Part shown: positions 32,621 through 42,124 of the stretch, one piece after another | How the letters are laid out: the number at the start of each line of letters is the position of its first letter | Position numbering within the stretch: the stretch's first letter is position 1 | Assembly (NCBI GenBank): GCA_030710605.1 | Contig: CP092863.1 | Coordinates: forward strand, 117,349,072-117,413,071 | Direction of reading: 5' to 3' | Source: Cordylochernes scorpioides | Lineage: Eukaryota; Arthropoda; Arachnida; Pseudoscorpiones; Chernetidae | Length of the DNA stretch: 64,000 nucleotides | Program-made: the position numbers and the translations under genes | The notes under the pieces: model-generated | What the model was told of the DNA's origin: nothing | Database searches by the model: none | Seen by the model: the letters and a program-made list of their open reading frames with translations, nothing else

Positions 32621-33049
32621 ATAATCTAAAGGATAAGTCTCTTTTAAAGATTTCGTGTCTGAAAGCTAGAGATTTGTGAATTAAAATGTTTTAGAAGAAA
32701 CTTATCCATGGATATTTTCATCTTAGTGTTGATACAAAGGGATATTTTATTTGGATTGTAAACAGAACACTATGTAAAATTCCATTCAATATAATCATGG
32801 TTTTAATTGAATTTATAATCTTTTGTGTGTTGGTTTTTAAAATGGTAATAATAATAACTTGAAAGTCATTTTTTTATGCTTAACTTAATGAAAACTTTGT
32901 TTCCTATAATCTGTAAACGCTACCTTTAAGATTAACATTGGCTCATCAGTGGTGGACCCTTTCAGTAATCTCTCATTGCAATAGAAGCAGTTGGAAGATT
33001 TGTTTTATAAGAAAAAATAAAATAAAATTCACGCCAAAAAAAAAAAAAG

Positions 33050-34035
33050 TTTATAATTCTAAATGCAGATGGCGCTGTCTTATAACCAATCTCCTCATTG
33101 AGAAACACGTGGGTTCCTTTAATGTTCCGTTAGTGGACAACAAAACGACTTAAGCGCCATTTTACCACCTGGCGATGATATTTGTAACTAAATATGTTTT
33201 CAAGATTTCTCGCTAGGGGGGAAGGTGGCGCTTCAGTAGTCATGTTAGCCAATAACAATAAAGAATGTATTTAAAATTTTTATTCCAATAGTGGGCAGTG
33301 GTCATTTATAACACAAAGCATTCATTGTACATATTCTGTTAAAACAATCTTTTTAATTGGATTAATAAACTTTTTTTGTATCTGTAAGCTTTTTCTTCTT
33401 TGTAGTAAAAATAATCTTTCCAAGACAATATAGTTTGCGCTTTAGTTGTCTCAGATAAGTTAAAACTATTAAAATGCTATTTTTTAATCATAATTTCCTA
33501 TTATTGAAATATATAGGCGCAAAATATTCGCCTACTTATTAAAAAATACGATATAACAAAAGAGCAAAAAAGAAAATGGGAAAATAGTTCCAACATTTGC
33601 CGCTAGGGGGGTAAATTGGCGCTGCGGTCGTGATGCTGTCCATAAATCACGTTAAAACTGTATGTTGTGATGTTTGTTTTATCTGGTGTTGTTCCAGTCT
33701 GTGTTCCCATTGTATATTTTTACCACAAAATACATGATTATCATACAACATGATGTTTTATATGGGCCACAACTCTTTGTTGTCAATTAGCTAATTATTT
33801 ACTAAAATTACCGCTAGGTGGAAATATGGCGCTGCAGTTCTATTGTCACCCATTAATCTGTCATGTTACAGAAAGACACATGGTGACACAATTTCAATAT
33901 AGTTGTTACGATTACTATGTTTGATGTGTTCCAAAATGTCATGTTTTGGACTAAAAGGGAGGGCCTGGCTCATCAGTGGGGAACCCTCCCAGCGGTTTCT
34001 CATAGCAATAGAGGTAGTAAGAGAAAGTTTTATAA
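33050..34035. repeat. Local duplication unit, copy 1
   Basis: Shares long blocks with 35,603-36,640: TAACCAATCTCCTCATTGAG, AACACGTGGGTTCCTTTAAT, GTTCCGTTAGTGGACAACAA; then TAAATTGGCGCTGCGGTC; then CCGCTAGGTGGAAATATGGC; ending with the M4 motif GGCCTGGCTCATCAGTGGGG. The spacing of blocks is conserved, so a ~1-kb segment was duplicated. Several CCGCTAGGGGG/TGGCGCT motifs inside look like a short GC-rich repeat. No coding signal. Confidence 0.85.
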
Positions 34036-34040
34036 AATAC

Positions 34041-34390
34041 TAGACGGGTGACCCGGGATTCGCCCCGGGATTGACCCGTGTGCATATCTACCCGAGTGAT
34101 ATATATTTAGATAATATTTTTTTAAATTGTTTGTTATTAGCATTATCTATTTGTTTGCATCAGCATAATTTAATCTAATCTTCGATATAGGGCGCTGTTC
34201 GTGAGCTAAGTAGAATAATTTGAATATATAGTTTTAATAATTGATTTATATATATTTTTTAAATAGCCTATCGTCTTCCCCGTATTTTTTTACCTATGTA
34301 TGGAAATTTTGGTTTGAATTAGTGAACTACTGCGAATTTGTATACCGGACATACAAACAAACAAACATACAAACATTGATTTATATATAT
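34041..34390 (+). mobile_element. CTAGACGGGTGACCC repeat (copy 2)
   Basis: Nearly identical to 19,731-20,090, with the same CTAGACGGGTGACCCGGG start and TACAAACAAACAAACATAC end, followed by a long irregular TA tract. Inserted between the two local duplication copies. Confidence 0.8.
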
Positions 34391-34441
34391 ATATATTATA
34401 TATTATATATATTATATATATTATATATATTATATTATATA

Positions 34442-35343
34442 TATATAAGATAAAAGTTGATAATTATTTTTGTGTTTAAGTTAGATGAGATTAAAAAGTT
34501 CTTTATATGTATTATATTTATATCTTATTTAGGAGAGAAAAATGTAATAAAAGTAATTATATGTTAGAATAATATGTTTTTATTTTAGATAGAAAAAAAA
34601 AATTTGAAAAATAAAAAGAAAATTTAACAAGAAAAGAAGATTTAACAACGTAACGTCTTTTAGCATCGGCTTTTACCCGTCATTTAGACATACTCTTAAA
34701 ATAAATAGGAATAAAGAAGAGATTTATAATGATTATATATTTATTTTTTAGTAAAAGAGAGGAAAGAGATAAAGAAAGAACCATACACTTTTATTTCAAA
34801 CAGGTAGAGAATTGAAAGGTTGTTAGTATTTTTTTTTTTTAGTTAATAAAAAAAGTTTAAATAGTTAATATAAAAATTTAATTTAATTAATTTAATAAAT
34901 TTAATTTAGTTAATATAAAAAAATTACAAAAACTATTAATTAACTAAAAAAAAAAAAATACTAACAACCTTTCAATTCTCTACCTGTTTGAAATAAAAGT
35001 GTATGGTTCTTTCTTTATCTCTTTCCTCTCTTTTACTAAAAAATAAATATATAATCATTATAAATCTCTTCTTTATTCCTATTTATTTTAAGAGTATGTC
35101 TAAATGACGGGTAAAAGCCGATGCTAAAAGACGTTACGTTGTTAAATCTTCTTTTCTTGTTAAATTTTCTTTTTATTTTTCAATTTTTTTTTCTATCTAA
35201 AATAAAAACATATTATTCTAACATATAATTACTTTTATTACATTTTTCTCTCCTAAATAAGATATAAATATAATACATATAAAGAACTTTTTAATCTCAT
35301 CTAACTTAAACACAAAAATAATTATCAACTTTTATCTTATATA
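34442..35343. mobile_element. 902-bp near-perfect palindrome (foldback element or MITE)
   Basis: The left arm (34,442 to ~34,850) and right arm (~34,940 to 35,343) are inverted copies with very few differences, around an AT-only centre of about 100 bases. Paired landmarks: TATAAGATAAAAGTTGATAA with TTATCAACTTTTATCTTATA at the tips; TAACGTCTTTTAGCATCGGC with GCCGATGCTAAAAGACGTTA; ACCATACACTTTTATTTC with GAAATAAAAGTGTATGGT. No protein frame. It sits against a TA repeat, so the target site is not resolvable. The near identity implies recent formation or gene conversion between arms. Confidence 0.9.
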
Positions 35344-35526
35344 ATTAATTTAGATTTAGCTTGCTAATCTAATAGAATTTCCTTTTTATATATAAATATT
35401 ACTATTATTAAAAGTTTTAAATATAGTTATATCAATATATAAATCCATCTTAACTCACTCTATAATATCAACTCAATTTAAATTATATTTAAGATTTAAA
35501 ATTTTATTTGATAAACTTTATTATTT

Positions 35527-35527
<1 letters not shown>

Positions 35528-35577
<50 letters not shown>
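35528..35577. repeat. (TA)n microsatellite
   Basis: About 24 uninterrupted TA dinucleotides. Confidence 0.95.
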
Positions 35578-35602
35578 CAATAAACGTGCTGAATAATATC
35601 GA

Positions 35603-36640
35603 ATTCTAAATATAGATGGGCTGTCTTATAACCAATCTCCTCATTGAGAAACACGTGGGTTCCTTTAATGTTCCGTTAGTGGACAACAAAACAACTTGAG
35701 CGCCATTTTACCACCTGGCGGTGATATTTGTAACTAAATAAGTTTTCAAGATTTCTCGCTAGGGTGTAAAGTGGCGCTTCAGTAGTCATGTTAGCCAATA
35801 ACAATAAAGAACGTATTTTAAAATTTTATTCCAGTAGATGGCGGTGGGAGCCATTCAACACAAAGTACTCGTTGACCTAGAAACGTCGGTTTAATTGAAT
35901 TAATAAACTTTTTTTTTAAATCTGGAATTTTTTTCTTTGTAATAAAAACAATATTTTAAAGACCAGAGAAAATAGAGGTAACCCGGGATGTTTTCAAGAC
36001 CATATAGTTTGCACTTAAGAGTTGTCTCAGATAAATTGAAACTATTAAAATGCTATTTTTATGGGCAACATTTATTATTATTAAAAGATACGCTCAAAAT
36101 GTTAGCCATTTTATTTAAAAAAAATACGATTTATCAAAAGGAAAACACAAAATAAAGAAAAAATGAAAAATAGTTTCAAAATTTACCGCTAGGGGGTAAA
36201 TTGGCGCTGCGGTCATAATGTTGTCCATAAATCACGTTAAAACTGTATGTTGTGATGTTTGTTTTATCTGGTGTTTTTCCAGTCTGTGTTCCCATTTGAT
36301 ATTTTTACAACATAATTTTCTCATGATTATCACACAACATGATGTTTTATATAGGCCACAACTATGTTTTCAATTCGCTAATTATTTACAAAAAATACCG
36401 CTAGGTGGAAATCTGGCGCTGCGGTTCTATTGTCACCCATTTGATGACATTGGTCTTGTTAAAGAAAGACACAATATGACACACATTGTAGCTATTTCTG
36501 TAACTATAACTATGTTTAGTGTTTTTTTTAATGCACATGTTGTTGACCAGAAGGAGGGCCTGGCTCATCAGTGGGGAACCCTCCCAGTGGTTTCTCATTG
36601 TAATAGAGGCAGTAAGAAAAGTTGTTTTATATGAAAAAAA
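35603..36640. repeat. Local duplication unit, copy 2
   Basis: Counterpart of 33,050-34,035 with the same order of blocks and the same M4 end (GGCCTGGCTCATCAGTGGGG at 36,558). The copies differ by scattered substitutions and indels (e.g. CTAGGGTG versus CTAGGGGG at 35,760). A 138-codon frame at 36,218-36,634 is fortuitous. Confidence 0.85.
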
Positions 36641-36659
36641 GAATATTAGCTCTAAATAT

Positions 36660-36870
36660 TTTCGAATTTTGAATATAGATGGCACTGTTTTATAGCCAAT
36701 CTCCTCATTGAGAAACACGTGGGTTCCTTTAATGTTCCGTTAGTGGACAACAAAACGACTTGAGCGCCATTTTCCCACCTAGCGATGATATTTGTAACTA
36801 ACTAGGTTTTCAAGATTTCTCGCTGAGGGGTAAAGTGGCGCTTCAGTAGTCATGTTAGCCAATAACAATT
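36660..36870. repeat. Local duplication unit, partial copy 3
   Basis: Repeats only the first ~200 bases of the unit: AACCAATCTCCTCATTGAGA, CACGTGGGTTCC, TTTGTAACTAACTAGG, then GGCGCTTCAGTAGTCATGTT. It is the third tandem start, truncated at ~36,870. Confidence 0.85.
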
Positions 36871-37349
36871 ATCAAGCCATCAGAAAGTTACATTAACATG
36901 ATCGGAAGATGCTTTTTTTTTTATCAATCTGTGATTTCTGTATAATTTCACTTTGTGGTACTATATATATTTCTTAATTAAATATTTTTGTTTACCATTA
37001 TAAGTTTTAACAATAGTATATGCCTTTCTTTCTTCCCTTTTATTGTATTCAATCCACAAAAACTAAACGTTTGGGATAATACAAAGGAAAATAGCAAGTT
37101 TTTCGGAGTCAACTTCTAGACTAATGGTCCGATATTTTATTAGTTCCGTTTTGTGAAAATAGGAAACAACAACACAACACAAACACACAAAAAAACACAA
37201 CAACAATTTTATAACCTTATTTTAAAACACATTGTGTTGAAAGGTGTTGTCTGTGTATAATTTCTACCTAGCTGTTAGGTATCTGTCCCAACGCCATGTA
37301 AGTGTGAAAGAAGAGAAGCCGTCATTTATGTAAAAATAATAATAAAAAT

Positions 37350-37355
37350 TTTATT
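37350..37355 (-). promoter_or_regulatory. Candidate poly(A) signal of the PTB gene
   Basis: AATAAA on the minus strand about 170 bases after the stop codon of the 712-residue ORF. It is the first AATAAA I found downstream. Confidence 0.55.
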
Positions 37356-37523
37356 AATTTACAACAAACGTTACCAACTTTGTGTTAATGGGGGAAGGGA
37401 GTCTTGCCATCACACAAATAAATTATTCTCTGTAGATACACAACAGTAAGAGAGCCAAACGTATATTACAACAGGGGTTAGCGCGCTCTGTACAAAATAT
37501 ACATCCGGGCGATTCACGGTTAG

Positions 37524-39662
37524 TTAGTACTGAGGTTGTTGGTGCAGGGCTAGACGGTTCAGGTGGCTTTCAGCGAAGCTGTTTCGGTAGTTTCGTGTGT
37601 CAACAAGCCCTGGGTCGAAGTAGGCCGATTTGCGACGTTCATCGGGTTCTTGGAATCTCCTACCGCGAGGGTAGTCGCTCGGGGTGGCGGTGTAGGGACG
37701 CTCGTTGGAGCCGCTGCGTTGTCGCCTTCTCTCGCCTTCGTAGCGGGATGGTCGCCTGGGGGTCTCGAAGGTTCGGCGGCTGGGTGATAGAGCTCTTCTG
37801 GGATCTGGGTCGTAGTCGGGTGACCTGCCCCGTCGGTTGTCTGGAGACAGTCGGCGGGAGTGTTGGACCACTGGAGGGACGTACTTCCTGCTGGACTGCC
37901 GGGTTGGGGAGTAGGTCCGCTCGGGTGACCGGTAGCCGTTCCTGGAGTCCTCGTAGTCATCAGGGGACGTGGAGCCGCGACGCTTGGGCGATCCTGAGTT
38001 GCGGGAGTAGTAGTCTGAGTCCATGATGGAGGGGTGTTGGCGACGGTAGGCGCTGGCGGGGGAGTGACTGCGCCTCTCTTTCAGGTTCTCCTTGTCGTAG
38101 TATGGCACTGACCGGTACTCGGGTCGATCCTCCTCGAGCAGGTTGGGGTAGGACATCGGCCTGTGGTCGCGCTGCCACCTCTTGTCAGCCGGGGGGTTGC
38201 TGGAGCGACGGTAGAGTCCTTCCCGCGAGGCGTACATGTTGGACGGGGACTTGTCGCGACGTCCGTAGTTGATCTCTTTCTTCCCGACGTCGGACTTCTT
38301 CAGCTCCCGGGCATCCACGTAGCTGTAGCCCTTCGGGTCCCTCACGCAAGTGTCGATGGTGATGGGGTGGATGTATTCCTTCTTGACGTAGGGCTTGTTG
38401 CCCTCGGCGTAGTGCCAGATCTCCCTGGCTTGAACGTTGTCGGGCGACTTATAGGAGGTGTTCTCGAAGTGTTTGATGCGTTCGTCGATCGGAGTCGACT
38501 TGTGGTTGATGTACTCGCTGGACTTGCCCCGCCAATCCTCGCTGTTCTTCTCGTACATGGCGTTCTTCTTGGGCTCGGGGCGTTGGTTCTGACCAGATTT
38601 ACTCTCCTTGCGATCCAGGATCTTAGAGCTAGGGGTCTGTTTGTAGCTGAGGGACTCCTTGGAGTGGCTCAGGGGCCACTCGATGATCTCGCTATCCGCG
38701 GGGACAGGATCCACCCAGTCTTCCTCGCCATCCGAGCTGGACTCAGAATCGGAGCCCTTGCGTTCGTACTCCTGTGGCGATACCTCCTGTATGGCCGTAC
38801 TCAGGGCCTCGTCCGAGCCTATGCCGCTAGACTTCCCGCTGGACTTACCCGTTGACTTGTTGCTGGACCCGAAGTTGGTCTCTTGCTTGCCGACACCCTT
38901 TGGGAAAACATTGACTCCCACTAGCTTTGCGTTGGTGCTCTTCCTGTAGATGATTCCGTTGAGTTTACCTTTGCTTCTGGAAACGGTGTCGTAGTCCTTG
39001 GGCGGCAGGAGGATGGGGCAGCTTTTGGAGTTCTTTAGCCTTGCCCTGAGTTCGGCAGCTAGGGAGTCATAGAGTGTGGCGATCTGTCCTTTGTTCTCTC
39101 CACGCTCGGACTCGTTGGTGTCGTCCGTGGACGGGTCCGAGCCCTCAGTCCGCGTGCTCCTACCGTCGGAGTTGAGGCGCTTCATCGGCAGCAGTCCCTT
39201 GGCGTCTAGCCGGCTCTCGATCTCCAGGAACTTCTTCTGGTTATCCGGGCGGTCGATGAGCTGCTGGAGCTGGGAGCGCAGGGACTCCGCCGTCTCCACG
39301 GAGTCGCAGCGGTAGGCATGCACGTGCACGGGGCACTTGGTGAGCGGGTTGTAGATGAGGAGAATGGCGCAGACGACGTCCTCGGTCTGTGTGGCGCACG
39401 TCACGGCGTGGTGTGGGATGAAGTGTTTCACTTGTTCTGTCTTCCCGCCAGCCTTCCGAGCGACGTTCTGTATGATCTTGAGTCCCTTGCTGCTCACTTG
39501 GACGGTCACTTTCATGGGATCCAACTCCCGTTCTCTAGCGAGGAGACTGCGGAGTACAGGACGAATGTACTCATCTCCTCGCAGGCCTTTGCTCTCCTTG
39601 GCTCCCAGGAACCACACGTAGTACGATTGCTTCTTCACCTCCTTCCTCTTGCGGAACGCCAT
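37524..39662 (-). CDS. PTB/PID-domain adaptor-like protein, 712 aa
   Basis: The one convincing protein-coding host gene. The N-terminal ~140 residues match a phosphotyrosine-binding (PTB/PID) fold: YYVWFLGAKESKGLRGDEYI (residues 14-33) as first strand and helix; MKVTVQVSSKGLKII (50-64); HFIPHHAVTCATQTEDVVCA (~80-99); HVHAYRCDSVETAESLRSQL with the C-terminal helix ending ~137. PTB domains bind NPxY-type peptides or phosphoinositides. After ~200 the protein is low-complexity, with an acidic/serine patch (SDSESSSDGEEDWVDPVP, ~310-325) and an Arg/Ser/Pro/Tyr-rich tail (450-712), probably disordered. The ORF is uninterrupted, much more GC-rich than the flanks, and has a stop at 37,524. A scaffold or endocytic adaptor role is inference; I do not recognise the ortholog, so no symbol. 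Opposite-strand frames (e.g. 230 codons at 38,163-38,855) are GC-driven shadows. Confidence 0.88.
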   Translation of the reverse strand: MAFRKRKEVKKQSYYVWFLGAKESKGLRGDEYIRPVLRSLLARERELDPMKVTVQVSSKGLKIIQNVARKAGGKTEQVKHFIPHHAVTCATQTEDVVCAILLIYNPLTKCPVHVHAYRCDSVETAESLRSQLQQLIDRPDNQKKFLEIESRLDAKGLLPMKRLNSDGRSTRTEGSDPSTDDTNESERGENKGQIATLYDSLAAELRARLKNSKSCPILLPPKDYDTVSRSKGKLNGIIYRKSTNAKLVGVNVFPKGVGKQETNFGSSNKSTGKSSGKSSGIGSDEALSTAIQEVSPQEYERKGSDSESSSDGEEDWVDPVPADSEIIEWPLSHSKESLSYKQTPSSKILDRKESKSGQNQRPEPKKNAMYEKNSEDWRGKSSEYINHKSTPIDERIKHFENTSYKSPDNVQAREIWHYAEGNKPYVKKEYIHPITIDTCVRDPKGYSYVDARELKKSDVGKKEINYGRRDKSPSNMYASREGLYRRSSNPPADKRWQRDHRPMSYPNLLEEDRPEYRSVPYYDKENLKERRSHSPASAYRRQHPSIMDSDYYSRNSGSPKRRGSTSPDDYEDSRNGYRSPERTYSPTRQSSRKYVPPVVQHSRRLSPDNRRGRSPDYDPDPRRALSPSRRTFETPRRPSRYEGERRRQRSGSNERPYTATPSDYPRGRRFQEPDERRKSAYFDPGLVDTRNYRNSFAESHLNRLALHQQPQY

Positions 39663-39684
39663 GCCGTCTCGCGAGGAGAGATTA

Positions 39685-39760
39685 CCTACAACACACCAAC
39701 GCCAGTTTTAGAACAAACAGAACACACCACAGATTGATAGCTTAGAGAAAGAAAAAAAAA
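39685..39760 (-). promoter_or_regulatory. Probable 3' splice site just upstream of the PTB start codon
   Basis: Minus strand shows a T/C-rich tract (TTTTTTTTTCTTTCTC near 39,750), a CTAAG branch-like motif, then GTGTGTTGTAG followed by GTAATCTCTCC. The AG at 39,686-39,687 would place the start ATG about 23 bases into the exon, with a 5' UTR exon further upstream. There is no TATA or obvious promoter in the adjacent sequence. Confidence 0.5.
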
Positions 39761-39762
39761 AA

Positions 39763-40534
39763 CTGCATTTTTCCCTTTAAAAAAATACATTTTTTCTAGA
39801 ATCGGAGCTTTGTAATTTTAGGTTTTCGAACACCGACAATGTTTGAATGAACTTTACCCTCCCAAAAAAATAGAAGAATCCAGAAAAATAAAAAAAGAAG
39901 AGTGGAACAAAGGCGCAAGAGTCCAATGCACTCGGTTTTTCTACCACCGGGGCCAATTTCCCCTGAGCTTTTTGTCCTCCCAGGGCGATGTAATGATGGA
40001 AGATGAGTCGCGGAAATATGGAAAATGCGGGACAATTAGATGGGCGCACATTGTTTCAATTGAAACCATTGTGTAGATGGCGTGGCGCTGTGAAGGGTGG
40101 AGAGGTACTATAAGCATTATCTACGGCAGCGTCTCCCCTCCACTCGGCAGCGAGAGGTACAACTATTCACAATGTAAAACATTATGACGGACGAGTGAGA
40201 TAAAACGTCGGTTTTTCGATATCTACGGCTCGGTATTGAATCCCATATTCTAAATATGGACTAGAATAAACTCTTCGAGTTAAAATAGAAAAATAAAACG
40301 GAGATTGAAGATACTCCTCTTCAATCTTCGTTTTATTTCTCTTTTGAAAATATATTTATGATGAACTTTCAAACCTGAAAGGTTCAGGTTCCTAATATAT
40401 ATTATTGTTTCTCTTTTTTATTTTTAATTACTTTTTCTTGTATAATATGTATATATCTGTTTCTGTTTTTAAAAAAAGTAAATAGACGCAATTATCCCTA
40501 CCCGGGATATCGCGTTTTGTGTGTTGAAATAAAA
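39763..40534. other. PTB gene upstream or intronic DNA, no other gene seen
   Basis: Mixed-composition DNA; short frames of 77-90 codons on both strands overlap and lack motifs. At 40,298-40,340 an inverted pair (AAAATAAAACGGAGATTGAAG and CTTCAATCTTCGTTTTATTT) forms a short hairpin. Confidence 0.55.
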
Positions 40535-40735
40535 TAAAAATCCCACCTTGGTCACTTTTTTTTAATGAAGAAAAAATTACTTCAATGGCTCCTGATTCTT
40601 ACAAAAAGTTAAACCCCACCAGTGAGTGCAAGTAACCAAACAGGGCTCTGGCATAATTGAAAGTACAAAAGTTGAACTGCTTTCTATATATATAGACATG
40701 TGGTGTACTTACAGTAAAAGCAGTCACCAACCTAC
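40535..40735 (+). mobile_element. tRNA-derived SINE (copy 1)
   Basis: Body shared with copies at 44,640 (minus) and 46,977 (plus): ACTTCAATGGCTCCTGATTC, AGTGAGTGCAAGTAACCAAA, CAGGGCTCTGG, GTTGAACTGCTTTC and end GACATGTGGTGTACTTACAG, TAAAAGCAGT. The tRNA-like head is degraded here. Confidence 0.75.
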
Positions 40736-41166
40736 CAGCCTTTTCATAATGTACTAAGTGGACCAGGGATAATAAAACATTATTAATCCGGTTTTTTTTT
40801 TACATTACGAAAGGATTAAAGGGGGCATTGATTGATCGAAATTTGTTCTTATATAGAGAGAATTTTTTCTTTATTTACATACCCCTTTTATATTTTATGA
40901 TCTATTTACAAAAAATAGGTCACTAACATGTGACAACAATCGTCAATAAAAAGTTTCTAAGAAAGGTGTCAAGGGTGTTGAAATGTTATTTATTTGTTCT
41001 TTCTCTCTTTTCTTCATTCACAAAATGACATACATTACTAATACAACAGGTTTCAGGAGATTTTATGTATTCCAGTAGAAGGGCAGAAATGTCCGAAATC
41101 TTTAGATTACATTGATAAAAAGGGAAAAGAAACATCTCCAGAAACCTATTGTATTAATTTATATAC
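40736..41166. other. AT-rich spacer, no gene seen
   Basis: No frame of note. At 41,048-41,150 an inverted pair (AATACAACAGGTTTCAGGAGA and TCTCCAGAAACCTATTGTATT) brackets about 60 bases, a small MITE-like hairpin directly left of the LINE insertion. Confidence 0.6.
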
Positions 41167-41437
41167 ACGAGATTTAAGTTCAACCTATAAAGGAATGACA
41201 ATACATCCAGATGGCACAAGAACCGACAGGACAATTGTCCTGGTGTGGAACTAACACCTACTCATATATTCTCATGCCCAGCAATGGCCGCAGTCTTGAA
41301 AAAAATTGACATAGACCCAGAGCAGCAGCTTTACACACCCAAGATAGCGGATATTACTGCTGTTGTGATGGAGATGCATGGAGACATCTGAGGCTCTTCT
41401 TTGGACACGACAACAACAACAACGAGATTTAAGTTCA
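41167..41437 (+). mobile_element. 5'-truncated LINE-A insertion with 16-bp target duplication
   Basis: The 16-base sequence ACGAGATTTAAGTTCA occurs at 41,167-41,182 and 41,422-41,437, exactly flanking a 239-base insert. The insert encodes GMTIHPDGTRT, then (after a frameshift) the C-terminal CxxC...H...C region and MEMHG, ending in GGACACGACAACAACAAC. It is the same C-terminus as 52,862-53,139. The perfect duplication and (CAA)n end demonstrate target-primed integration. Confidence 0.9.
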
Positions 41438-41639
41438 CATATGTTATATAGATCTGTTATTTCGTAGCTAGACACGTAGTGTTATATCTTAACAAAAAGT
41501 AAACTAAGGTAAACTTTTTTCCACTCTCTTTCTCCGTGTTAATATCATATCAATATCTTCTTTTTGGTTTATATAAATTCTACAAGACCGCAGTCACACC
41601 GTTCGGAGGAGATTAATAGAATTGTCGAATGTCGTGGTT

Positions 41640-41880
41640 CATTTGGATGAGGAAAGTGAAGACTAGAACGCGGCTGATTCCACACTAGCCTGTTCAGTGA
41701 TTCGCTAACCTTGACGTATGCACAAAGGAACGTGTGGCCATTGGACATGTGTCGGACCTGGAGGCTGTTGTTGGGTTCTGTGCTGCCTGGAGTATAGGAG
41801 CTCCATCTATTATTTCTTCCTGTGGTGAATCTGTATAAGACCGCTGGCCTTAATAAAGCTTTGTGTGTGTGTTAATATCA
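41640..41880 (+). mobile_element. LINE family F-like 3' end (copy 3)
   Basis: Ends GCTGGCCTTAATAAAGCTTT and GTGTGTGTG, with a ~200-base GC-moderate stretch before it. 3' tail homology only; the coding portion is not identified. Confidence 0.5.
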
Positions 41881-42124
41881 TATGATTATACTTCACGACC
41901 TACAATTATTGCAAATATATAGGTATAGACAATTGTAATGGCATACATGTATGACAGCGCAAGTGTCCCTAGGGGCATATAGCGCTTTAAATTGAAATAA
42001 ATAAATAGGTAAAAGGTAAACTAGGAAATTAAAAGTATATATTTCTCCTTTCTCTTATGATAACAAGTGTTTGGAATGCTTTTTTTTAAATACAGGAAAC
42101 CCACAAGGCAATCCACACTTAGGT

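Noticed and set aside
36218-36634. 138-codon frame as a Cys-rich secreted protein
   Set aside because: It lies in the local duplication; the corresponding frame in the first copy (33,635-34,020) is broken, and it ends in the M4 MITE.
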